From Pseudomonadota bacterium (GTDB lineage Bacteria > Myxococcota_A > UBA9160 > PR03), in the NCBI GenBank assembly GCA_003576805.1, contig QEVM01000010.1:1-48439 (forward strand): DNA of 48,439 bases. Direction: 5' to 3'. Below are positions 32,991-43,513 of this stretch, in pieces. How positions within the stretch are numbered: position 1 is the first letter of the stretch; each line of letters opens with the position of its first letter. Made by a program: the position numbers and the translations under genes. The notes under the pieces were generated by a model that saw only the letters and a list, made by a program, of their open reading frames with translations, made no database searches and was not told the DNA's origin.

Positions 32991-33682
32991 GCGGCCCGGC
33001 GCAGCGCTCCAGCCTCCCAGCGCACCGCCTCGGACACCTCGGCCGTGCTCAGGGAGAGGTCTTCGGCGATGTCCTCCGGCTCTTCGCCGGCCGTGAAGCG
33101 CTCGAAAACGACGCGCGTGGCGATGCCGCGGCGCACGATGGCCGGCTCGCCGAACGAAATCCGCGGATTGATTCCGACCATTCGACGCTCGGAGAGCAGC
33201 CACATCAGGACGGGACCGTGCTGGTCGTACTCGATGGCCCGGAAGTACGCCGCGACGACCTCGGGCCACTCCACCTGACCCGAGCGAGAAACGTTCAGAA
33301 GCCGCTTCTCACCCGAGCGCTCGGTGAACTCGCGGAAAAGGTCCTTCCCGATGACACGGAACTGCTCGCCGAGCAGCGGCCGTTGGAGTCCCAGGCGGGT
33401 TTGCGAATAGTCGAGCGCTTTGCGCACCCGCTGCATCGGTACGTGGAGCTTCCGGTAGGCGGCGAGGAAGGCTGCCTCGACCACGTTGAAGAAGGAGAGA
33501 TGAACGGGGTCGAGAGTACCCCCGTCGACGCAGATGAGAGGCGGCTGTGCCGATCGGCCCGCAGCCTCTCTGCTGCCCATGACCCAGCGGCGAAGCGTGT
33601 TGGCCGTCGTGCCGGCCAGGATGGCAGCCTCGCCGATCGGGTAGCGCGGCTCGGATCCGAGCTTCTCGGTCGTGCTCTCCAA
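32987..33682 (-). CDS. VapB45-like antitoxin with HTH and DUF433 domains
   Basis: A 231-residue protein. The start is TTG 33682, supported by GGAGGA eight bases upstream; no ATG or GTG is as well placed, though the frame is open to 34423 through the 5' part of drmA. An N-terminal HTH (YPIGEAAILAGTTANTLRRWV, about 14-34, read in two parts) is followed by a linker domain and a C-terminal DUF433 module (INPRISFGEPAIVRRGIATRVVF..., about 165-225). The pair HTH-DUF433 plus PIN is that of VapBC45 (Rv2018/Rv2019). Such antitoxins usually repress their own promoter, which here is shared with drmA. Confidence 0.8.
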   Translation of the reverse strand: MESTTEKLGSEPRYPIGEAAILAGTTANTLRRWVMGSREAAGRSAQPPLICVDGGTLDPVHLSFFNVVEAAFLAAYRKLHVPMQRVRKALDYSQTRLGLQRPLLGEQFRVIGKDLFREFTERSGEKRLLNVSRSGQVEWPEVVAAYFRAIEYDQHGPVLMWLLSERRMVGINPRISFGEPAIVRRGIATRVVFERFTAGEEPEDIAEDLSLSTAEVSEAVRWEAGALRRAA

Positions 33683-33710
33683 GATCGGGCTCCTCCGTCG
33701 GTGCGGCGAG

Positions 33711-33738
33711 TCTAGAGCGATCCGGCTTGGGCCGTCAC
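33711..33738 (-). promoter_or_regulatory. Candidate promoter of the antitoxin-toxin pair
   Basis: Read on the minus strand: GTGACG (33738-33733) as -35, 16-base spacer, TCTAGA (33716-33711) as -10, then about 14 bases to the GGAGGA ribosome-binding site. Both hexamers are partial matches. Confidence 0.4.
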
Positions 33739-33750
33739 AGGCGACCGGCC
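33730..33750. promoter_or_regulatory. Imperfect inverted repeat, possible antitoxin operator
   Basis: GGCCGTC (33730-33736), ACAGGC, GACCGGCC (33743-33750). It overlaps the proposed -35 of the antitoxin promoter and lies 11 bases before a possible drmA -35, so one repressor could act on both directions. Confidence 0.35.
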
Positions 33751-33761
33751 GTACGCGGCTA

Positions 33762-33788
33762 TTGCGTCTCCGGATGTGCACGTAGAAT
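33762..33788 (+). promoter_or_regulatory. Possible drmA promoter
   Basis: TTGCGT (33762-33767) and TAGAAT (33783-33788), spacer 15, shorter than ideal. If used, transcription begins near 33795 and favours GTG 33821 as the drmA start over GTG 33776. Confidence 0.3.
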
Positions 33789-33820
33789 CCCGCCGAACCT
33801 ACACCCAGAAACGAGTCCGA

Positions 33821-36800
33821 GTGTCCGTGGGCGATTCCGCTGCCATCCGAACGGGTCTCGTCAATGCGCTTCGCCTCGACCTGGTCGGACCCGACCCGGG
33901 CGATCCGCACGAGGCGGAGATCCTCGAGACCGCGCCTTCGCGCTGGTATCTGACCGGCTTTCTCGTTCCGTTCGAAGCGCCGGCCGAGCAGCGAGCCGAC
34001 GAGACGCAGGGCGAGCAGCTCGATCTGATCGACAACCCGCGCGGCGGAGACGACGAAGACGGGCCGGAGAAGGCATCCGCGCGGCGCGCGTTCTTTCCCT
34101 CGTCGATCGGGCTCTCGGTCCTCGTACCCGCAGGCGTCGATCGACTCGCCGTGCGCGCCGAATGGGGTGACTACCGGTTCGAGTCGTCCGATACGCGATC
34201 GGAGGGCGATGCGGAGAGCACCGACTCGGAGCGCGGCGCGTGGAAGCGCTCTCCGCGAAGCGAGAGTCTCGACGTACCGCTCGTGAGCGACCCGCGTGGG
34301 AAGCCCATCGAGAGGTCGGACGGTCTTTGCATCTCGGTTTCGGTGCGGGCGCTCGGAGCCTCGCTCGAAGCCGCCGGCGTCCCCGCTGGAACGCGCGTCG
34401 CTTCGATCTTTCTGGTGAATCATCGCGAGCCGGCCGAGCGCAAGGACGAGGCGATGGCCTTCCAGGCACGGCTCACGGTGCGTTGCGAGGCGCCGCTCGT
34501 GCCGCGGCCCGATCTACGAGGCGGGGTCTCGGAAGACTGGGACGAGCGCGTCGCGGACCTGCAATACCGCGATCTCTGCGACTTCTCTGTGGGCCATGGC
34601 GTCGCCACGCAGCCGGTGATCGACAGCGAAGGCCGCTGCCACGAGGTCGCGACGTGCTGGATTCCCGATGCCGAGGTGGAGCGAGTGGTACCGGCCGAGG
34701 TACCGAGCGTGGAGCTCGAAATGGAGGCGCTCGCGCAGCTCGCGAGCGCCGACGATGCGCGTTCCAGGCTCTCTGGCTTCGGCACGAGCTACGCAGCATG
34801 GATCGAGGCGCAGCGTGCGAAGCTCCCAGGTGACGGGCGACGCAGGGAGACCGGCGAAGAGCTGTTGATCCGTGCGCAGCTCGCGCGCGCTCGCATCGAC
34901 GCCGGCGTGGCAGTGCTCGCGGATCCGCTCGTCCTCGAAGCCTTCCGCGTCGCGAACCGCGCGATGGCCATGGCGGCTCGGCAGCGTGGAGCCCAGCTCA
35001 CGGGGACTGCACCCGATGCGCTCGCGCCTCCGCGCTGGCGTCCCTTCCAGCTCGCGTTCCTCCTGATGAATCTGCGTGGGATTGCAGAGCCGCAATCGAG
35101 CGAACGCGAAATCGTCGATTTGCTCTTCTTCCCCACCGGCGGCGGCAAGACCGAGGCCTACCTCGGCCTCGCCGCGTTCACGATGGTGCTGCGGCGCCTA
35201 CGCAATCCCGATGTGGCCTCCGCGGGCACCAGCGTGCTGATGCGGTACACGCTGCGGCTCCTCACCCTCGACCAGCTCGGCCGTGGTGCGACGCTGATCT
35301 GTGCGCTCGAGCTGCTACGTCAGGACGACGTCGCGAAGCTCGGCACGTGGCCGTTCGAGATCGGCCTGTGGGTCGGGCAGGGCGGCACGCCGAACAAGAT
35401 GGGAGAGAAGGGCGACAAAGACCGCCAGAGCGCCCGCGCACGGACGATCGCCTACCGCAACGACACGCGCCGCGCAGCACCGATTCCCCTCGACGGGTGC
35501 CCCTGGTGCGGCACGAAGTTCAACAAGGAGTCGTTCCAGCTCCGTCCGAACGAGGATCGACCGAGCAATCTGCGCATCGCGTGCGTGAATCGCCGGTGCG
35601 TTTTCCGCGCTGATCGGCCCCTGCCGATCGTGGCCGTGGACGAGCCGCTGTATCGCAGGCTGCCGGCGTTCGTGATCGCAACGGTGGACAAGCTCGCGAG
35701 CCTTCCGTGGGTGGGCCCGTCGGGCCTCCTCTTCGGCGGCGCCGAGCGACACGACCGCCGCGACGGCTTCTACGGCCCCTGCGATCCCGGATGCGGGAGC
35801 CGCCTCGCCGCACCACTCCTACCGCCCGACCTCATCATTCAAGACGAGCTTCATCTGATCTCGGGGCCGCTGGGCACCGTCGCGGGGCTCTATGAGGCGG
35901 CGATCGAGGCGCTCTGCACGCGAACCATCGATGGCCAGGCAATCCGCCCGAAGATCGTCGCGTCCACGGCGACCGTGCGCCGAGCCGAGGGCCAGATCCG
36001 CGCTCTCTTCGGGCGAACGCAGGTGGAGGTGTTTCCGCCGCCCGGCATCGATCGCGACGACTCTTTCTTCGCGCGCACCTTGCCGGTCGCGGACTCGCCG
36101 GGACGCCTTTACTTGGGAATCGCGGCGCAAGGCCGAAGCCTCAAGGTCGTGCTGTTGCGGACGTACCTCGCGCTACTCGGTGCCGCACAACGGGCCTTCG
36201 AGGATGCCGGCGGGAAGCGCACCGACCCAAACCCAGCCGATCCTTACATGACGCTGCTCGGCTACTTCAATGCGCTGCGCGAGCTGGGCGGTAGCCGGCG
36301 CATCGTCGAAGATGAAGTCACGAACCGGCTGAGTGCCTACGCGAGCCGGCGCCGCGTCGGTGAGGCGGCAGGGTCGTTCGCCAACCGCAAGATCGGCGAG
36401 CCCCTCGAGCTGACCTCGCGCGTCGGCACCAGCGCGGTCGCGGAAGCGAAGCGCCGTCTCGGTCTCCCATTCGGCGACAAGGAGCGGGTGGACGTCGCGC
36501 TCGCCACGAACATGATCTCGGTCGGCCTCGACATCACGCGGCTCGGCTTGATGGTGGTGCTTGGCCAGCCGAAGACGACGGCCGAGTACATCCAGGCGAC
36601 GAGCCGAGTCGGCCGCGACGCCGCGCGGCCGGGTCTAGTAGTGACGCTGCTCAACGTGCATCGCCCGCGGGACCGCTCGCACTACGAACGCTTCGCGGCA
36701 TGGCACGCGACGTTCTACCGAGGCGTCGAGGCGTCGAGCGTGACGCCGTTCTCGCCCCGTGCGATTGATCGAGCCATCGCGGGCGCCGCGGTCGCGCTGG

Positions 36801-37228
36801 CTCGACACGGCGCTGCGGCGCTCACGCCGCCGCTCGGAGCTCTCGAGATCCTGCGAGAGCGGACGAAGCTCGACTTCGTTGCGGAAGCCTTCGGGCGGCG
36901 TGCAGCCGCACACGACGGGCGCCTCACCGCCGCGGAGACGGACGAGATCCGCCAGACGCTGCGCACGCGCATCGCGGATCTTCTCGACTCTTGGGTCAAG
37001 GTAGCTGGCGCGAAGGACGCGAGCGGCGCCCCACTGCAGTACGCGCGAGAGGTCGGTGGAGCCGGCAACCTTCTCTTCGACCCGCTCGACCCCGAGCTCG
37101 AGAAAGCCAGCACGAACGCGCGCAAGTTCAAGGCGCACCGCTCGATGCGCGACGTCGAGCCCAGCGTGAACGTGTGGCTCAAGCGCTTCGACCACGTCGA
37201 GGTCGAAGCGGCGGAGGATCTCGATTGA
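33821..37228 (+). CDS. drmA: DISARM DrmA: SF2 helicase core subunit
   Basis: A 1135-residue helicase. I choose GTG 33821 because the family start (NALRLDLVGPDPGD) lies shortly after it and GTG 33776 falls in the putative promoter; starting at 33776 would add 15 residues. Walker A is FFPTGGGKTEAY (GGGKT 440-444), motif II is QDELHLI (DELH 675-678), and motif VI is QATSRVGRD (925-933). A zinc-knuckle-like pair (CPWCG, then CVNRRC) sits between the motifs. DrmA forms the DrmAB core with DrmB, loads on phage DNA and is needed for restriction. The stop overlaps the drmB start as TTGA. Motifs are intact. Confidence 0.9.
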   Translation: MSVGDSAAIRTGLVNALRLDLVGPDPGDPHEAEILETAPSRWYLTGFLVPFEAPAEQRADETQGEQLDLIDNPRGGDDEDGPEKASARRAFFPSSIGLSVLVPAGVDRLAVRAEWGDYRFESSDTRSEGDAESTDSERGAWKRSPRSESLDVPLVSDPRGKPIERSDGLCISVSVRALGASLEAAGVPAGTRVASIFLVNHREPAERKDEAMAFQARLTVRCEAPLVPRPDLRGGVSEDWDERVADLQYRDLCDFSVGHGVATQPVIDSEGRCHEVATCWIPDAEVERVVPAEVPSVELEMEALAQLASADDARSRLSGFGTSYAAWIEAQRAKLPGDGRRRETGEELLIRAQLARARIDAGVAVLADPLVLEAFRVANRAMAMAARQRGAQLTGTAPDALAPPRWRPFQLAFLLMNLRGIAEPQSSEREIVDLLFFPTGGGKTEAYLGLAAFTMVLRRLRNPDVASAGTSVLMRYTLRLLTLDQLGRGATLICALELLRQDDVAKLGTWPFEIGLWVGQGGTPNKMGEKGDKDRQSARARTIAYRNDTRRAAPIPLDGCPWCGTKFNKESFQLRPNEDRPSNLRIACVNRRCVFRADRPLPIVAVDEPLYRRLPAFVIATVDKLASLPWVGPSGLLFGGAERHDRRDGFYGPCDPGCGSRLAAPLLPPDLIIQDELHLISGPLGTVAGLYEAAIEALCTRTIDGQAIRPKIVASTATVRRAEGQIRALFGRTQVEVFPPPGIDRDDSFFARTLPVADSPGRLYLGIAAQGRSLKVVLLRTYLALLGAAQRAFEDAGGKRTDPNPADPYMTLLGYFNALRELGGSRRIVEDEVTNRLSAYASRRRVGEAAGSFANRKIGEPLELTSRVGTSAVAEAKRRLGLPFGDKERVDVALATNMISVGLDITRLGLMVVLGQPKTTAEYIQATSRVGRDAARPGLVVTLLNVHRPRDRSHYERFAAWHATFYRGVEASSVTPFSPRAIDRAIAGAAVALARHGAAALTPPLGALEILRERTKLDFVAEAFGRRAAAHDGRLTAAETDEIRQTLRTRIADLLDSWVKVAGAKDASGAPLQYAREVGGAGNLLFDPLDPELEKASTNARKFKAHRSMRDVEPSVNVWLKRFDHVEVEAAEDLD

Positions 37229-39042
37229 CTGCCCGCGTCAAGCGGCCGCACGCGCAGATTCGCCAGAGTCAGCTCGTCACGAGCTTCGGACCGGGTGCGA
37301 TGGTGGATCTTCCGAGCAACGCCGCACTGATCGGGGGACTCGAGTTCTGGACCGAGGATCGAAAGCCGATCTACGAGGACCGGCTGGTCGCCAAGCTCGA
37401 AGCCGCACTCGGCCGCGCCGGGATCCAGCTGTTCGCGCCTCCGGTGGATCCGGACGACCCTTCCGCACCGGTGTCGGGCATCTGGGCATGGGAGTTTCCG
37501 GAGTGGTTCCTCGCTCAGTACGAGGACGAATCGCGAGCCCGGGAAGGGATTCGCTCGCGCCCGCTCATCCCGGCCGCGTATCTCGTGAAGGGCAAGTACG
37601 AGACGCGGGACAGGAAGAAACACGCCGTCGTACCGGTGCGCTTCGTGCAAGCCTGCGTGAACGGCCACCTCTCCGACATCGACTGGCGCGGTTTCATCCA
37701 CGGTGCCGAAGCGTGCGGTGCGCGCGGCTTCTGGCTCGACGAACGCGGCACGGGAGGCGAGCTGGTGGACGTCCTCGCGCGCTGCGACTGCCGAAAGGTG
37801 AAGTCGCTGGCCGACGCGACGCTCGGGTCGGGTCGCGATGCGCCACTCGGCTGGTGCAAGGGAGAGCGTCCCTGGCTGGGAAAGGGCGCTGCGGAAGGCT
37901 GTGACCAGTGGAACCGGCTGCTCGTCCGCTCAGCCAGCAATGCGTACTTCCCGCAGGTCTTGTCAGTGATCTCGATTCCCGACCCCGGTGCCGCGCTACG
38001 CGCCGCCGTGGATCGGGTCTATCAGGACGACCTCCAGTACGCCGAGTCGATCGAGGACATCCGCCGGGAGCGGAAGAAGCAGAAGATCCACAACGCTCTA
38101 GAAGGCTTCTCGGACGAGGCGGTATGGGCCGATGTGCAACGGCGCAAGGGCGGCCACGCGCCCGAGCAGCGCTCGGTCAAGCAGGCGGAGATCGAAATGC
38201 TCCTCGCGAGCCCCGCCGCGCTGGGAGACGCTCGGCCGGAGGGCATCTTCCACGCGCGCACCGTGACGCTCGATCCGGCATCTCGCTTCGCGGCACATTT
38301 GGATCGGCTGGTACGAGTGGACCGGCTCCGCGAAGTCACCGCGCAGGTCGGCTTCACGCGATTCGAGTCGGTGAGCCCCGATCCTCAGGGTGAGCTGAAT
38401 CTCGAGGTGCGGCGGGCACCGCTCGCGCGCGAGGCGACCTGGCTCCCGGCCGTGGAGAATCGCGGCGAAGGGGTCTTCCTGTCGTTCCGAGGCCAAGCGG
38501 TGCGCGCCTGGGAGAAGCGGCCCGCGGTCCGCGCGCGCGGCGATCAGTTCATCCGCGGCTTCCAGGCCTGGCAGAGGAATCACCACACCGCGAGAGGCGC
38601 ATTCGCGGGCCTGCCCTACGTCATGCTGCACACGCTGTCGCATCTGCTGATCCAGGCGGTCGTCCTGGACTGCGGCTACTCCGCCAGCTCGATCCGCGAA
38701 CGGATCTACGCCGTCGGCGATCGGTTCGGCGTCCTCCTCCATACCGGTACGCCCGATGCCGAAGGAACGCTCGGCGGCCTCGTTCAAGTCACGCGCCGGA
38801 TCGAGCATCACCTGCTCCACGCAATCGAGCTCGGGCGACTCTGCTCCAACGACCCGGTCTGCGCACAGCACGCGCCCGATCAGATCCTCGAAGAGCGCTT
38901 CCTCCACGGCGCCGCGTGCCACGGCTGCGCATTGATTGCGGAGCCATCGTGCGAGCGGCGCAACGAGCTGCTCGACCGCGCACTCGTCGTTCCGACGGTG
39001 GATACCGAAGACTGCGCGTTTTTCGCGGATCTCGCGGCGTGA
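37225..39042 (+). CDS. drmB: DISARM DrmB: DUF1998-containing core subunit
   Basis: A 605-residue protein from TTG 37225, with GGAGGAT upstream and TTGA overlap with the drmA stop. It begins with IRQSQLVTSFGPGAMVDLP, typical of DrmB. The DUF1998 part starts near VMLHTLSHLLI (466-476) and ends with cysteines in NDPVCAQH and CHGCALIAEPSC, a likely zinc site. Further cysteines (CDCRK, GWCKG, EGCDQW) lie in the middle. DrmB binds DrmA and regulates DNA loading; DUF1998 is shared with MrfA/MrfB-like repair helicase partners. Coupled at its end to drmC by GTGA. Confidence 0.9.
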   Translation: MTARVKRPHAQIRQSQLVTSFGPGAMVDLPSNAALIGGLEFWTEDRKPIYEDRLVAKLEAALGRAGIQLFAPPVDPDDPSAPVSGIWAWEFPEWFLAQYEDESRAREGIRSRPLIPAAYLVKGKYETRDRKKHAVVPVRFVQACVNGHLSDIDWRGFIHGAEACGARGFWLDERGTGGELVDVLARCDCRKVKSLADATLGSGRDAPLGWCKGERPWLGKGAAEGCDQWNRLLVRSASNAYFPQVLSVISIPDPGAALRAAVDRVYQDDLQYAESIEDIRRERKKQKIHNALEGFSDEAVWADVQRRKGGHAPEQRSVKQAEIEMLLASPAALGDARPEGIFHARTVTLDPASRFAAHLDRLVRVDRLREVTAQVGFTRFESVSPDPQGELNLEVRRAPLAREATWLPAVENRGEGVFLSFRGQAVRAWEKRPAVRARGDQFIRGFQAWQRNHHTARGAFAGLPYVMLHTLSHLLIQAVVLDCGYSASSIRERIYAVGDRFGVLLHTGTPDAEGTLGGLVQVTRRIEHHLLHAIELGRLCSNDPVCAQHAPDQILEERFLHGAACHGCALIAEPSCERRNELLDRALVVPTVDTEDCAFFADLAA

Positions 39043-39836
39043 GTCGCCGTTTCGGCGACCTGAGCGTCGAATCACTGCGCGGCCTCGCCGTCGCACTCCG
39101 GAGCCGCGCACTTGTTCCTCCTTATCTCGCGCTGTCCGTTCTGCGTTTCGTGCCGGAGCCGCTGGCCGCCAGCGTGGCGCAGGCGCTTTCCGACGCAGAG
39201 AAAGATGGGTTCGGTCCAGCTTCGCTTGCGGCGCTCTTGCAGGTGATCGCAGACGAGCGGTCTTCACAGAGAGAAGCGAGCGATCGAATCGAGTTGGTTT
39301 GGAGCGGGCCCGAGACGGTCGCGGCGACGACGCGGGACACATCCGTCGTAGTCAATGACCTATTCCGGCGCGCACGACGCTCGGTCGTTCTGTCGGGCTA
39401 CGCGATCCACCAGGGCAAGCAGGTGTTCCGTCATCTCGCGGCAAATGCGGATATGCAGCCGGATTTGCGCGTTCGGATGTTCTGCAACGTGCAGCGCAAT
39501 CCTGGTGACCCGCGCACGGACAACGAGCTGCTCCGCGGCTTCGCGGAGCGCTTCCGCAACGAGCAGTGGCCAGGCCAGCGCCTGCCCGAGGTTTATTACG
39601 ACCCCCGCGCGCTCTCGCTCGCCTCCGGACCGCGCGCTTGCCTCCATGCCAAGTGCGTGATCGTCGACGAGGAGCTGGCTTTTGTGACGTCCGCGAACTT
39701 CACCGAGGCGGCGCAGGAGCGGAACATCGAGGCTGGGGTGCTGGTCCAGTCGACTCTACTCGCGCGATCCCTCGCATCGCAGTTCGAGCGGCTCGTGGAC
39801 GTCGGCGCGCTGCGGCGCATCGCCGGGCTCGGCTGA
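39039..39836 (+). CDS. drmC: DISARM DrmC: phospholipase D-fold nuclease
   Basis: A 265-residue protein from GTG 39039, overlapping the drmB stop as GTGA. It has one HKD motif: H203-A-K205-CVIV-D210, followed by SANFTEAAQERN, the second-strand signature of PLD-type nucleases. A second HKD is not visible, so the active form is probably a dimer. The N-terminal 110 residues are helical. In DISARM, DrmC is often reported as not essential for defence. It closes the locus; the next gene is an unrelated oxidoreductase only five bases away. Confidence 0.9.
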   Translation: MSRRFGDLSVESLRGLAVALRSRALVPPYLALSVLRFVPEPLAASVAQALSDAEKDGFGPASLAALLQVIADERSSQREASDRIELVWSGPETVAATTRDTSVVVNDLFRRARRSVVLSGYAIHQGKQVFRHLAANADMQPDLRVRMFCNVQRNPGDPRTDNELLRGFAERFRNEQWPGQRLPEVYYDPRALSLASGPRACLHAKCVIVDEELAFVTSANFTEAAQERNIEAGVLVQSTLLARSLASQFERLVDVGALRRIAGLG

Positions 39837-39841
39837 TTTCG

Positions 39842-40861
39842 ATGCACGTCTGGGCCGCCACCGACCAGCGCACGTCGCTCGCGGACGTCGCGCTGCACGC
39901 GTCGCGCGCGGAGCGGCTCGGCTACACCGGGCTGCACGTGCCCGAGGCGGTGCACGACGCGTTCCTGCTCTCGGCGCGCGCGCTCGCGGCGACGGCGCGC
40001 CTCCGCGTCGCGACGAGCGTCGCGCTCGCGTTCCCGCGCTCGCCGATGACGACGGCGTACGCGGCGTGGGATCTCGCGGCGTTCTCCGGCGGGCGCTTCG
40101 AGCTGGGGCTCGGGTCGCAGGTGCGCGGCAACGTCGAGGGGCGCTTCGGCGTCGAGTGGTCGGCGCCGGTGCCGCGCATGCGCGAGTACGTGTCGGCGCT
40201 GCGCGCGATCTTCGCGAGCTGGCAGCACGGCTCGCCGCTCGCGTTCGAGGGCGAGCACTACCGCCTCGGGCGCATGCAGCCGTTCTTCGCGCCCGAGCCG
40301 CTGGCGTGCGATCCGATCCGCATCGCGCTCGGCGCGGTCGGGCCCGCGATGACGCGGCTCGCGGGCGAGGTGGCGGACGCGCTCGTGACGCATCCGACGA
40401 GCGCGAGTCCGCTCGTCCTGCGCGAGCGCACCGGGCCGCTCGTCGCGGAGGGCGAGCGGCGCGCCGGCCGCGCGCCGGGCGCGTGCAGGGTCGTGGCGGG
40501 CGGCTTCGTCGCGACGGGACGCGACGCGGCCGCGGTCGCCGCCGAGCGCGAGCGCATTCGCGAGTACCTCGGCTTCCTCTACTCGACGCCGCAGTACGCC
40601 GGCGCGCTCGCGCTGCACGGCTTCCCGGACGTGCAGCGCGAGCTGCAGGCGCTCGCGCGCGCCGGGCGCTGGAGCGAGATGCGCGCGCGCATCCCCGACG
40701 CGCTGCTGGACGCGCTCGTCCCCGCGGCGCCCTACGGCGAGATCGCGGCGCTGCTGCGCGAGCGCTACGACGGCCTGTGCGCGGCGCTCACCTTTCCGGC
40801 GCCGGCCGATCCCGCCGACGACGCGCTCGCGGCCGCGGCGATCGCGCAGCTCGTCGGGTGA
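39842..40861 (+). CDS. LLM-class flavin/F420-dependent oxidoreductase
   Basis: A 339-residue luciferase-like monooxygenase-fold protein from ATG 39842, five bases after drmC. Typical stretches are YTGLHVPEAVHDAF, LRVATSVALAFPRSPM, FELGLGSQVRGNVEGRFGV and IRIALGAVGPAMTRLAGEVAD. The pattern agrees with the F420-type branch common in actinobacteria and some uncultured Proteobacteria-like phyla. The cofactor cannot be fixed by eye. The close spacing to drmC may be chance at the edge of an inserted island rather than a functional link. Confidence 0.75.
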   Translation: MHVWAATDQRTSLADVALHASRAERLGYTGLHVPEAVHDAFLLSARALAATARLRVATSVALAFPRSPMTTAYAAWDLAAFSGGRFELGLGSQVRGNVEGRFGVEWSAPVPRMREYVSALRAIFASWQHGSPLAFEGEHYRLGRMQPFFAPEPLACDPIRIALGAVGPAMTRLAGEVADALVTHPTSASPLVLRERTGPLVAEGERRAGRAPGACRVVAGGFVATGRDAAAVAAERERIREYLGFLYSTPQYAGALALHGFPDVQRELQALARAGRWSEMRARIPDALLDALVPAAPYGEIAALLRERYDGLCAALTFPAPADPADDALAAAAIAQLVG

Positions 40862-40895
40862 CGCTCGGGAGGGCGTCTCCTAGATTGGGCGCGGC

Positions 40896-42610
<1,715 letters not shown>

Positions 42611-42611
<1 letters not shown>

Positions 42612-42636
42612 GAGACCGACTCGAGAGTCGGTCTCC
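42611..42636 (+). terminator. Hairpin after glnS
   Basis: GGAGACCGACT, loop CGAG, AGTCGGTCTCC: an 11-bp stem starting at the last base of the stop codon, in the gap to the convergent membrane protein gene. No T-run follows. Confidence 0.5.
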
Positions 42637-42670
42637 GCGCAGCGAGCCGCAGGCGAGCGAAGTCCCCGAG

Positions 42671-43414
42671 CTAAGCCTGGGCAGGGGCGGCGCGCTTCGT
42701 CTCGAAGCGGCGCCGGTACGCGCGCGGCGGCAGGAACGCGAGCCACGTCGGCACGGCGGCGAACAGGCCGGCCGCGCAGGTCGCGGCGAGCACCCACGTC
42801 GCGTCGGCCGGGTTCTCGGTGACGATCTGGCCGATCCAGAACAGCACGAACGCGCCGAACACGGCGGCCATCCCGGCGCCGAAGAGCAGGAAGCGGTTCA
42901 CCACGAGCGGATCGACGAGGCCGAGCTGCATGCGCCGGCGCGCGAGCCCGTACTCATGGAGCGAGGCGTGCGCCGTCCACGCGAAGGCGCCCGCGCGCGC
43001 CGCGAGGCCGACGTAGTAGGGCGTGCTCGTCGTGTGCGTCGCGAAGCCGTCGGCGAAGCCCTGGCCGATCCAGCTTCCCGCGAACGCGACGCCCGCGACC
43101 GCGAGCAGGATGCGCGAGCCCGGCCAGCCGCGGCGGAACGTGTAGGCGGTCTGCACGTAGACCGCGAAGCACGCGACGTTCTGCACGAGCAGGCCGACGG
43201 CCATCAGGATCTGGTTCGTGTCCTCGCTCGGCAGCACGCCGCGGCGCGCGACGGTCGTGAGCGGATAGCCGACCGCGCCGAGCAGCACGAAGGCCAGCCC
43301 GAGCGCGAACTCGGGGACCTGTCGCGTGCGCGACGCGAGCAGCAGCAGCCGCACGCCGACGATGGCGTCCACGGCGATCATCGCGAGCGCGCCGAGCTGG
43401 AGGAGTGCAGTCAC
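42671..43414 (-). CDS. Seven-helix integral membrane protein of unknown function
   Basis: A 247-residue protein from GTG 43414 (an internal ATG at residue 12 is the alternative). About seven hydrophobic segments fill the sequence, with short basic loops such as TFRRGWPGSR and GLARRRMQLGL and a basic tail (RAYRRRFETKRAAPAQA), suggesting the C-terminus is cytoplasmic. I recognise no family and see no catalytic motif. It is divergent from the Rieske oxygenase gene and convergent with glnS. Confidence 0.65.
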   Translation of the reverse strand: MTALLQLGALAMIAVDAIVGVRLLLLASRTRQVPEFALGLAFVLLGAVGYPLTTVARRGVLPSEDTNQILMAVGLLVQNVACFAVYVQTAYTFRRGWPGSRILLAVAGVAFAGSWIGQGFADGFATHTTSTPYYVGLAARAGAFAWTAHASLHEYGLARRRMQLGLVDPLVVNRFLLFGAGMAAVFGAFVLFWIGQIVTENPADATWVLAATCAAGLFAAVPTWLAFLPPRAYRRRFETKRAAPAQA

Positions 43415-43513
43415 CCCCGGCTCATCGGCCGCTCCGCAAGCCGCCTTGACGCAGCGGGTCCTTTGACGGGAAGGGGCGCCTCGGCTTCCATCGACCGCCC
43501 GATCGAGAGGACC

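Noticed and set aside
32987..34423. 478-residue minus-strand frame as the full antitoxin
   Set aside because: The first 247 codons lie antisense to the 5' part of drmA and have no domain; the TTG at 33682 with GGAGGA gives the proper family length.
33821..39836. Class 2 DISARM
   Set aside because: No drmE and no C5-cytosine methylase (drmMII); instead drmD and an adenine methylase are present, which defines class 1.
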